IMG/VR virus record: IMGVR_UViG_3300035682_000217
Location: 1-21,600 of that record
Direction: 5' to 3' (one strand)
Origin: a virus
DNA: 21,600 bases
A program made the translations under genes and the position numbers. Shown piece by piece: positions 5,344 through 11,217 of the stretch. Below the pieces are notes generated by a model. That model made no database searches and was not told the DNA's origin. It saw only the letters and a list, made by a program, of their open reading frames with translations. The number at the start of each line of letters is the position of its first letter. Positions within the stretch are counted from its first letter, which is position 1.

Positions 5344-5877
5344 ATGGCAATGATGCAAAAAATGACACTTGGGCAAGCGGCTGGAGGCCCCGGTGGAAAG
5401 CTTAAAAAATTCATCAAAAGAAAAGTACAGGGGTACAAGATGAAGCAAGCTCAGAAAAAAATGGATAAAGTTGGTGGTGAATACAAACCAACAGGAGGAG
5501 GGGTTCCCAATGGAACACCAATGAATGAGCGTCAAGCTAATCGTCAAGAGAAAAAAGCTGTTCGTGAAATTAACCGTGGTGTAAGAAAAGACAATCGTGT
5601 TAAGAAAATGGGCGAGTCAAATAGAGCAGCAATTTCTGGAAGCACTGGAATTAAAAAGATAGATAATTACAGCACAAAGGTTAATAAATATAGCAACCCG
5701 GGCTTATACAAAGTAGTTAAAGCAGTGAGAAACATTGGTGACTCTTTCGAGCAAATGGGAATGAATATTAAAAAGAACAGAGGACGCAGACGTGCAATGG
5801 CAGATGCGGCTGGACCAACAAAACGAAACAAAGACGTTATGGTTTGTGGGGCAGGAAGCAAAGATTGTCAAAAATAA
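5344..5877 (+). CDS. Basic protein upstream of terminase, array member 10
   Basis: 177 aa, starting MAMMQKMTLGQAAGGPGGKL. A Gly-rich start is followed by a highly charged helical stretch (KFIKRKVQGYKMKQAQKKMD), a Gly/Pro linker, a second charged helix (RQANRQEKKAVREINRGVRK), a mid region and an Arg-rich KKNRGRRRAMADA segment; the C-terminus has two Cys (VCGAGSKDCQK). It lacks the MGKS module. It ends 17 bases before the chosen terminase start. The position directly before TerL is where small terminase subunits often lie, but no helix-turn-helix DNA-recognition domain is apparent, so I do not assign that role. Confidence 0.6.
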   Translation: MAMMQKMTLGQAAGGPGGKLKKFIKRKVQGYKMKQAQKKMDKVGGEYKPTGGGVPNGTPMNERQANRQEKKAVREINRGVRKDNRVKKMGESNRAAISGSTGIKKIDNYSTKVNKYSNPGLYKVVKAVRNIGDSFEQMGMNIKKNRGRRRAMADAAGPTKRNKDVMVCGAGSKDCQK

Positions 5878-5894
5878 AGACTAAAATAGACCGC

Positions 5895-7961
5895 ATGGGT
5901 TTTGATTTATTTCAAGACAATATCGGTTCAAAGGGCGTGCTTACACATGAGTGGAAGCCAAACCATGAAGAGTTTGAATATCCAAAAGAATTTGTAAATT
6001 GGATAGACAGCATTAACTCAGGATGGCAAAACAAATTAAAGTTCAAGCCCTTTGACTTATATTGCAAACAAGCAGACCTCTGGATGGAGGATAAATCTGT
6101 GATATTGGATTACGATAACGAGGAAGACCAAACCGATTGGCTCTTTACGGAAATCCAACGCTGTAAAGACAACACTCTTTACTTCTGTAATAAATACGGA
6201 TACATAAAAGAAGACCGTTCAGAGAATGGTATGCTTCAGTATAAGGCGTGGGAGGCTCAAATGGTTCTCTTATTCCTATTTGACTGCGGATACTCTATGA
6301 TGATTGGCAAGGCTCGTCAGATTGGTTTTACCACTACGATGTGTCTAGCAGGAATGAAGCGTGTAAACCTCAACAAATCGTATTTCATTAAGTTCGTTAC
6401 CCACTCAAAAGATAAGGGTATAGAAATCTTCCGTGATAAGGTAAAGTGGACATACACCAAGATTCCTGACTACATGGCTCAGGAGGTTAAGAACTGGACT
6501 GACCAAATTATGAACTTCGACAAGAAGGGGGACAGAAAAGGTCGTGATGAAGGTGGAGGCTCCCGATTCCAAGTAGATAGCCCAGCTATAGACTCAATCA
6601 ATGGTGGTTCTCCATCTGCTGTATTTGTAGATGAGATTGGTTTGTTTGAAATATTTGGCGAGATGATGCGTGAGGGTCGTCCTGCATTATTTAAGTTTAA
6701 CCCGGAAACTGGAAAGATGACTATGCAGCAGCAGTTCATCGCATGGGGTACGGGTGGTGAAATGGACAAAGGAGGTTCTGTGTTTGAGGCAGAGTTCAAG
6801 ATGTGTCTACAACAATGGAGAGAAAAGAACTATCAGTACGGAATCATACCCATATTCTTTAACGCATATGCACGAAGAGGGGTTACGGATAGTCACATTC
6901 AGAATGAAAGAAAAGCATATTTAGCATTAGAGGGTACAAAAAAGGGTGAATCTGCAAAGGTTCAGTTTCATCAGCACTACCCTATTACTATAGATGACAT
7001 GTTCATCAGAAAATCACGGACATTGTACCCAATTCACGCTTGTAATGTTCGACTAAATGAAATATATGGAAAAGATGTTCCTATTGAGTATGGATATTTT
7101 GAGCCAATCCTCGATTTATCTCAGCCAACTCCTGACCTCATTACTGATTACAAAATTACTGGAGCAAGATGGGTAAAAACTGACGCACGAGAAGACGTAT
7201 CAACATCGGCTATTATCATACACCACCCGCCACACGATGAAATATGGAAGAATCGTTGGTATCAAGGGACTGACCCCATCAACTCAGAGACAGGTCACTC
7301 CATGATGTGTAGTGCAATATGGGACGCACACACAAATAGCGTGTCTTCAGTAGTATTCCATCGTGACAGGAAGTTTAAATTCACCTATCTTCAAGTCTTA
7401 TTGCAGAGTTTGTACTACGACCAACAGAAAAGAGGTGGTGTTAAGGAGCTTGTAGAGAATAATATCGGGGATATGCACGTTGACTTCCAAGAGATGCATG
7501 GATTCAAGAATAAATTCACCGCAAATTCGCAGCTTCCTGAGTACTTACAGACCTTTGGTGGTAAATGGTTCGGAATATCAAATAAAACGAACACAGCGCC
7601 TCGTATAATGGCTAAAACGGAAGAAATGATTGATTCCTATGGAAGCAATATAGATGTTCCGTGGCTATGGGAGCAATTAAAGACGTTTGTAGAGAAAGAT
7701 TTGAAGTCAACGACCAGTCATAGGCAGACAAGATACCAAGCATCCGATTCACGATACGATTATGATGATGCCATCTTTGCAATTACCTTTGCATACATAA
7801 ATGCAATATCACATGCCAAGTATGACCCTGAGAATATCAAGGGAGAAGGCTCAGATAAGAAAGTTGTCGTAAGATTTGTCCAATGTAAAGAGACAGACTA
7901 CAGAATGAAGCGTGCTAGAGTAGATAAAGAGACTGGTAAGGTGCTTAAGATTCTTGATTAA
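5895..7961 (+). CDS. terL: Terminase large subunit (packaging ATPase-nuclease)
   Basis: 688 aa. It pumps DNA into the procapsid through the portal and cuts it. ATPase motifs: Walker-A-like GKARQIGFTT (about 138-147, the RQxGxTT variant usual for terminases), Walker B AVFVDE (242-247, with Asp246 and catalytic Glu247) and coupling motif GTGG (285-288). RNase-H-like nuclease motifs: Asp460 in YQGTDPI, Glu521 in ELVENN and Asp624/625 in DYDDAIFA. All are in the family order and spacing, so it is intact. I chose the ATG at 5895; the frame is open back to a TTG at 5844, but that stretch overlaps the preceding gene. It ends the plus-strand operon and overlaps the convergent minus-strand gene by 17 bases. 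Confidence 0.93.
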   Translation: MGFDLFQDNIGSKGVLTHEWKPNHEEFEYPKEFVNWIDSINSGWQNKLKFKPFDLYCKQADLWMEDKSVILDYDNEEDQTDWLFTEIQRCKDNTLYFCNKYGYIKEDRSENGMLQYKAWEAQMVLLFLFDCGYSMMIGKARQIGFTTTMCLAGMKRVNLNKSYFIKFVTHSKDKGIEIFRDKVKWTYTKIPDYMAQEVKNWTDQIMNFDKKGDRKGRDEGGGSRFQVDSPAIDSINGGSPSAVFVDEIGLFEIFGEMMREGRPALFKFNPETGKMTMQQQFIAWGTGGEMDKGGSVFEAEFKMCLQQWREKNYQYGIIPIFFNAYARRGVTDSHIQNERKAYLALEGTKKGESAKVQFHQHYPITIDDMFIRKSRTLYPIHACNVRLNEIYGKDVPIEYGYFEPILDLSQPTPDLITDYKITGARWVKTDAREDVSTSAIIIHHPPHDEIWKNRWYQGTDPINSETGHSMMCSAIWDAHTNSVSSVVFHRDRKFKFTYLQVLLQSLYYDQQKRGGVKELVENNIGDMHVDFQEMHGFKNKFTANSQLPEYLQTFGGKWFGISNKTNTAPRIMAKTEEMIDSYGSNIDVPWLWEQLKTFVEKDLKSTTSHRQTRYQASDSRYDYDDAIFAITFAYINAISHAKYDPENIKGEGSDKKVVVRFVQCKETDYRMKRARVDKETGKVLKILD

Positions 7962-8307
7962 AGTCTAAGAAGTACTGATTGCGCTGTACTTTGTCTTTAT
8001 TGAACCCTATGTCTTTGTGTTCCCATACAACACCGTGTCTATTGTTCTTTACCTCTTTAAATATGTGTTGATTGTTTAAGAAGTATTTGAGTTCTTTCTT
8101 TCCTAGCTTCTTAGTTGAAAGATTCTTGTACATCACACGGTTGTCTTCCCATGTTTTGTTATCGTTATACCAGTATAGGTAGTATTCTATTTTTTTCTTT
8201 TCATATTCAAATGCCGCTGTGATATAACATTTCAGTATAAAGTGATGAGTACCATTGTCAATCACTTCTACAATCTTGTTGCTAGAGTACTTAGAAGATG
8301 TAGTCAT
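7945..8307 (-). CDS. Hypothetical protein, minus-strand cluster
   Basis: 120 aa from the ATG at 8307 (context actcaaaatg). It is rich in Tyr, Trp, Lys and Asn: strands such as THHFILKCYITAAFEYEKKK and EYYLYWYNDNKTW suggest a mixed alpha/beta fold, and the C-terminal half (KKELKYFLNNQHIFKEVKNN) is basic. No family recognised. The start overlaps the nuclease gene by 17 bases, so the two are probably co-translated. The frame is open upstream to 8337, but the longer start lies deeper within the nuclease gene. Its 3' end overlaps the terminase 3' end. A CAAATATA (TATATTTG on this strand) at 8400-8407 could be an internal promoter. Confidence 0.55.
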   Translation of the reverse strand: MTTSSKYSSNKIVEVIDNGTHHFILKCYITAAFEYEKKKIEYYLYWYNDNKTWEDNRVMYKNLSTKKLGKKELKYFLNNQHIFKEVKNNRHGVVWEHKDIGFNKDKVQRNQYFLDFNQES

Positions 8308-9040
8308 TTTGAGTCGATAAATTAAGAACAAGTTCAACCTCTTCGTCTAAATCCTTAGTCTTTATGACCTTGTAGTTGTCGTTGCTATCGTTAATCCAAC
8401 AAATATATGATTTTCCAATTCTTAAATTGGTGTTTTTTTCTCTTATTTTTTTATAGACTCCTAGTTGGAGTGAATAAGTGTTGTACTCACATTCGGCAAG
8501 ATGCTCAAGCCCATTGGTCATCTTGTTCTTGTATTTACTGAACGTGTTAATCTCCTTGTTTGTCTTGTAATCCCATATCTGAAGCTCACTATCCTCAACA
8601 TTGTAGAACAACTTGTCAAGCATTCCGCACACCCTTAAATCAAGGTCGCCAACAATAAGCTCTGACTTTATTAACAATAGCTTGTTGATATAATCTTTGT
8701 AGAAATTATCAACCATCCACGTCAAATTCTGTGCTCCAGTGCTTTTATCTACATCGTAATGTTTATTTGAGAATAGTAGTTCAGCGTATTTGTGAACCTC
8801 TGTTCCTTTGGATGCTGATGCGTCCCTGATGTTCTCCCACTCTTGAATTACGTCTGCGGCGATTAATCCGTTTTTCGTTGCATATCTTGAGGCGATTATA
8901 TCGGTCTCAAATGGCTTTTTAAATTTAGAGAGAAGTGTAGTAGTGGAAGTGCATCTTAGTCCGTTGTAGAAATAAGAATGGTCTGATTCATCAAACAAAA
9001 TTCCATTGAACTTACTCAACTCAGAGAAGACTTCAAACAT
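8291..9040 (-). CDS. PD-(D/E)XK nuclease, RecB/Cas4-like exonuclease
   Basis: 249 aa. It has the RecB-type nuclease motif set: GTEVHKYAE (79-87, metal-binding His83), GMLD (139-142, Asp142), WDYKT (156-160, the D-x-K pair Asp157 and Lys159) and the Q-x-x-x-Y motif QLGVY (192-196). Residues 17-27 (DESDHSYFYNG) and 31-45 are typical of the N-terminal part of phage members. Such enzymes are magnesium-dependent exonucleases used in phage recombination, host DNA degradation or end processing; no cysteine iron-sulphur cluster is seen, unlike Cas4. The gene starts two bases after the stop of the upstream 97-aa gene and forms an operon with it on the minus strand. Confidence 0.85.
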   Translation of the reverse strand: MFEVFSELSKFNGILFDESDHSYFYNGLRCTSTTTLLSKFKKPFETDIIASRYATKNGLIAADVIQEWENIRDASASKGTEVHKYAELLFSNKHYDVDKSTGAQNLTWMVDNFYKDYINKLLLIKSELIVGDLDLRVCGMLDKLFYNVEDSELQIWDYKTNKEINTFSKYKNKMTNGLEHLAECEYNTYSLQLGVYKKIREKNTNLRIGKSYICWINDSNDNYKVIKTKDLDEEVELVLNLSTQNDYIF

Positions 9041-9042
9041 AA

Positions 9043-9336
9043 TTACAGCTCTACGGACATAAACTCTTCCATCTCCTGAAGCAATGATTCTACAGCAACC
9101 TCTGCTAGAGCGTCATCTTCTGTGTGCGGTCTGAATCTATTGGCAAGAAAGAATTTGTACTTGCAATCATCGGTAAGCTCAATCTCTGAAAATTGATAGC
9201 CCATTGCCATGTGTTGCTTGGCAAGGTACTTTGCGTTTACCACTGTGTAGATTTCTCCCTTTTCAACCCAAAGGTGCGCAGGGAAGTCTGCGGGTCTTGC
9301 GTTTGCGTTAATGCATACTACTCTAAATGTTTCCAT
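9043..9336 (-). CDS. Small phage protein with VVCIN..RP motif, unknown function
   Basis: 97 aa, starting METFRVVCINANARPADFPA, with WVEKGEIYTVVNA following. The pattern V-V-C-I-N-x(3)-R-P-x(9)-W-(x)2-K-G-x-x-Y-T-V is one I recognise from many small hypothetical proteins of Bacteroidetes phages, probably a small beta-barrel, but I know of no assigned function. The C-terminal 30 residues are acidic (AEVAVESLLQEMEEFMSVEL). The frame is open to an ATG at 9378 (14 more residues), but those residues do not fit the family start and lie across the leader hairpin. It is the first gene of the minus-strand operon, about 106 bases from the expected transcription start. Confidence 0.65.
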   Translation of the reverse strand: METFRVVCINANARPADFPAHLWVEKGEIYTVVNAKYLAKQHMAMGYQFSEIELTDDCKYKFFLANRFRPHTEDDALAEVAVESLLQEMEEFMSVEL

Positions 9337-9347
9337 GTCTTTCAAAT

Positions 9348-9392
9348 AAAAAACCCCCACCCTTCTGTGATACGGCACATAAGAGCAAGGGT
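9348..9392 (-). terminator. Attenuator-like hairpin and T-run in the minus-strand leader
   Basis: On the minus strand accctt (9392-9387) pairs with aagggt (9364-9359). This is followed directly by five G and six T residues (9358-9348), then the start codon at 9336. Inside the 22-base loop a smaller gtg/cac stem is possible. The layout is that of a terminator placed inside a leader, upstream of the gene it would control. The stem is short and the loop long, so confidence is moderate. Confidence 0.35.
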
Positions 9393-9395
9393 TAC

Positions 9396-9413
9396 TTCGT
9401 TGGGTAGAACGAA
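9396..9413 (-). promoter_or_regulatory. Leader hairpin upstream of the attenuator-like stem
   Basis: ttcgtt-gggtag-aacgaa is a perfect 6-bp inverted repeat with a 6-base loop. In the minus-strand leader it precedes the 9392-9359 stem by three bases, so the two structures lie in tandem. Either could be a protein or ribosome sensor element. Confidence 0.35.
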
Positions 9414-9448
9414 ACCTAATTTCTTTATCAGTCCGTATTCTGATGTAG

Positions 9449-9478
9449 CAAAGTTAGACACATTTTTTTAACCACCAA
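9449..9478 (-). promoter_or_regulatory. Minus-strand promoter (TTG-N19-TAACTTTG)
   Basis: Read on the minus strand, a TTG (9478-9476) and a TAACTTTG -7 box (9456-9449) are separated by exactly 19 bp, which agrees with the Bacteroidetes -33/-7 promoter. Transcription would start near 9442 and run into the 97-aa gene, the nuclease and the 120-aa gene. This is the best-formed promoter in the window. Confidence 0.65.
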
Positions 9479-9501
9479 ATTTTTAATCATTTTTTTTACG
9501 A

Positions 9502-9577
9502 GTTAAGAAAAAAAGAAAAAGTAAAAGAAAAGAAAGAAAGAAAAGTGGAGTAAAAGAAAGAAAGAAAAGAAAAAGAG
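9502..9577. repeat. Homopurine (A/G) tract with GAAA repeats
   Basis: About 75 bases that are almost only A and G on the plus strand, with GAAA-type units and a repeated block of about 20 bases (agtaaaagaaagaaagaaag and a variant with one extra A). It lies between the divergent promoters and contains no gene. Such tracts are intrinsically curved and unwind easily. Confidence 0.7.
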
Positions 9578-9587
9578 TACATATATT

Positions 9588-9620
9588 CGTATATACTACG
9601 TATATACTCTATATATACTC
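9588..9620. repeat. Three 11-bp tandem repeats (cgtatatactn)
   Basis: The units are cgtatatacta (9588-9598), cgtatatactc (9599-9609) and tatatatactc (9610-9620). They are adjacent and in exact 11-bp register, so each presents the same DNA face. Each unit contains the self-complementary gtatatac or tatatata. This is the form of an iteron-like binding array for a regulator or replication protein. Confidence 0.6.
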
Positions 9621-9677
9621 CAAAAAGAAAAAAAGAACTTCGCAAAAACATTAAAAAAAAGTATATAAAATAATGCT

Positions 9678-9685
9678 TAATTTTG
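9678..9685 (+). promoter_or_regulatory. Promoter -7 element TAATTTTG for the structural operon
   Basis: TAATTTTG matches TAnnTTTG. Transcription would start near 9692, leaving a leader of about 73 bases before the ATG at 9765. No exact TTG was found at the expected upstream distance. It is the first forward promoter after the divergent region and should drive the abundant protein at 9765. Confidence 0.45.
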
Positions 9686-9694
9686 CTTCAATCA

Positions 9695-9726
9695 ATGCAC
9701 GGTGCATGGTTATCCTTTTTTTAACC
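9695..9726 (+). promoter_or_regulatory. Inverted repeats in the 5' leader of the 276-aa gene
   Basis: Two symmetric elements follow the expected transcription start. atgcac-g-gtgcat (9695-9707) is a 13-bp palindrome, and ggtta (9708-9712) pairs with taacc (9722-9726) around a T-rich loop. The first is better as a DNA operator than as an RNA hairpin; the second could be an RNA hairpin that stabilises the message. Confidence 0.35.
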
Positions 9727-9764
9727 TACACAGACTAAAACGTCGGTGTTTAAATTATTTTATT

Positions 9765-10595
9765 ATGGCTTTTAATTACAGATTGCCTCAAATTAATGCG
9801 GATTCAGTTACGATTCTGAACACGCCATTGCCTGCAGACACGGCTCTTGCTAGCGGATTATTAACAGTTAAAGACGAAGGAAACAATCCTTCTTTGGTTG
9901 TTAAAGCTTCAGACTTGTTGAGCTTTACTTACGCACCGGCTACTGGCGGTACAGCTAACGCTCGTTCTATCGTTTTGACTGCAGTTACATTGACTGCTAA
10001 CGTAACTTATGTGTTGACTGTACACGTTCCTTACCTTATCAACTTCTTCGGAGGAGGTCAAGAAACTGGAGCTATCTACCAGACTCGTACTTACACGATT
10101 GGATTCGGAAACGGAACTACAACACCTCCAACAGTTGATGGAATTGGTGCTGCGTTTGCTGCTCAAATCAACGCTGACAACAATGCTGCTTTCACTGCGA
10201 CTTACACTAACGCAACTGACACGTTGTTGATTACTGCTGATTCTGCGTTTGGCGGTCCTTTGGAGATTACTGCTCCTCTTGGTGCTACAAACACAAACAC
10301 TACTCCTTGGGTTTCTCCAGTTGGTTCTAACGCTGAAGTAGTTAGTTACGCAGGAAACAACCCTTACGCTACTGCTGCTCTTTACGGTCGTTTCATCGTT
10401 CGTTACCGCAAAATGATTCGTCACAGCGCTGTAACAGGATTGCAAGTGATTAAACCAGTAAACGCTCTTGTTTACCTTGACCGATTCGACCCTGGAACAA
10501 TCGCTGCAACTACATTGTTGACATCAATCTTGAATGGTTCTTACGCAACTACATTCCCGACTGCCGCTGCTTATCTTGGTTGTCCAGCTGTGTAA
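9765..10595 (+). CDS. Putative abundant virion structural protein
   Basis: 276 aa, rich in Ala, Thr, Gly and Asn, predicted mostly beta-strand. Residues 67-90 (SIVLTAVTLTANVTYVLTVH) and 107-165 (TRTYTIGFGNGTTTPPTVDG, then a helix AAFAAQINADNN and strands ATYTNATDTLLITAD) resemble a repeat found in phage tail-tube and capsid-decoration proteins: a beta-hairpin, an A-A-x-x-I-N-A helix and a beta-hairpin. The C-terminal half has an RFIVRYRKMIRH segment. I chose the ATG at 9765 (context ttattatggc); an upstream ATG at 9702 would lie within the leader palindrome. Codons differ from the neighbours (AAC, TTC, TAC, GCT and CGT preferred), like the capsid gene, so it should be highly expressed. Its own promoter and terminator agree. 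Exact role unknown. Confidence 0.6.
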   Translation: MAFNYRLPQINADSVTILNTPLPADTALASGLLTVKDEGNNPSLVVKASDLLSFTYAPATGGTANARSIVLTAVTLTANVTYVLTVHVPYLINFFGGGQETGAIYQTRTYTIGFGNGTTTPPTVDGIGAAFAAQINADNNAAFTATYTNATDTLLITADSAFGGPLEITAPLGATNTNTTPWVSPVGSNAEVVSYAGNNPYATAALYGRFIVRYRKMIRHSAVTGLQVIKPVNALVYLDRFDPGTIAATTLLTSILNGSYATTFPTAAAYLGCPAV

Positions 10596-10615
10596 TAAAT
10601 TTTATTACCTTTACG

Positions 10616-10647
10616 GGGTGGGGATTAATTTCTCCACCCTTTATTTA
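10616..10647 (+). terminator. Intrinsic terminator after the 276-aa gene
   Basis: gggtgggga (10616-10624) pairs with ttctccaccc over nine pairs with one G-T, a six-base loop ttaatt, and a tttattt tail. It would release most transcripts of the abundant protein before the 187-aa and portal genes, whose codon use suggests lower expression. Confidence 0.75.
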
Positions 10648-10652
10648 AAAAT

Positions 10653-11216
10653 ATGGAAGAAAGACAAGTCGATGTAATTCTTTTCGGATTAGAAACCGAA
10701 GGTGACTTAAGACTTGAATATCCCGAATTATCTGATACGGAAGAATTCAAGAATTTAAAAGTCAAAGAAGTAAGACTCTGTTGGTTGTTGGGAAATAGAA
10801 CATCACCCATCTACAAACTGAGCAAAAGAGACAGATTAGGGAAAGCCCTTGAACTCGTGTATGGTCAGTACTATGACAGACATTCAGAAGCAAAATTACT
10901 TGCTACGGGAGAGATGCCAGACCATATTCGATTGGGAATAAAGCGAATGGAAACATTCACTCCTGAGTACAGATTGAGGGCAAAGCTTCTTAGTCAGTAC
11001 ATGTTTGAAATGCTAAACAGCATGGTCGTATTGGATGCGTCAACAATAGCATCTATGGACATAGACGAAAAAAAGAAATATACCGACCTGATGATAAAGG
11101 TTCACGAGCAACTGCCCGATATGGTAAAAAGACTTGAGACCTCTTATGGAATCAAGACTACGGACAGAAAAACGAAGAAACAAGTTATGGTCGGAATAAA
11201 CGATGTATTGAGATAG
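10653..11216 (+). CDS. Hypothetical protein directly upstream of portal
   Basis: 187 aa, mostly helical and charged. The N-terminus MEERQVDVILFGLETEGDLR leads to residues 57-75 (YKLSKRDRLGKALELVYGQY), and a long helical region follows. The C-terminus (RKTKKQVMVGINDVLR) is basic. No family recognised and no catalytic motif seen. It starts about six bases after the terminator T-run and ends one base before the portal ATG (TAG-T-ATG), so it is translationally linked to the portal. Position and size would allow a head-completion or assembly factor; a small terminase subunit is another option, but no DNA-binding helix-turn-helix is evident. Confidence 0.5.
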   Translation: MEERQVDVILFGLETEGDLRLEYPELSDTEEFKNLKVKEVRLCWLLGNRTSPIYKLSKRDRLGKALELVYGQYYDRHSEAKLLATGEMPDHIRLGIKRMETFTPEYRLRAKLLSQYMFEMLNSMVVLDASTIASMDIDEKKKYTDLMIKVHEQLPDMVKRLETSYGIKTTDRKTKKQVMVGINDVLR

Positions 11217-11217
11217 T

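Noticed and set aside
5344-5877. Small terminase subunit directly before TerL
   Set aside because: The place is right, but the sequence is a Gly/Lys/Arg-rich charged protein without a visible helix-turn-helix or oligomerisation core.
8400-8407. Internal minus-strand promoter TATATTTG within the nuclease gene
   Set aside because: The -7 match is exact, but no TTG lies at a proper distance and it is inside coding sequence, so it is kept only as a remark on the 120-aa gene.
8291-9040. Cas4 assignment for the minus-strand nuclease
   Set aside because: The PD-(D/E)XK motifs are present, but the four cysteines of a Cas4 iron-sulphur cluster are not, and there is no CRISPR context.
9502-9620. CRISPR array in the repeat-rich region
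   Set aside because: The units are 4-11 bp, low complexity and adjacent, without unique spacers or conserved 23-40 bp repeats.
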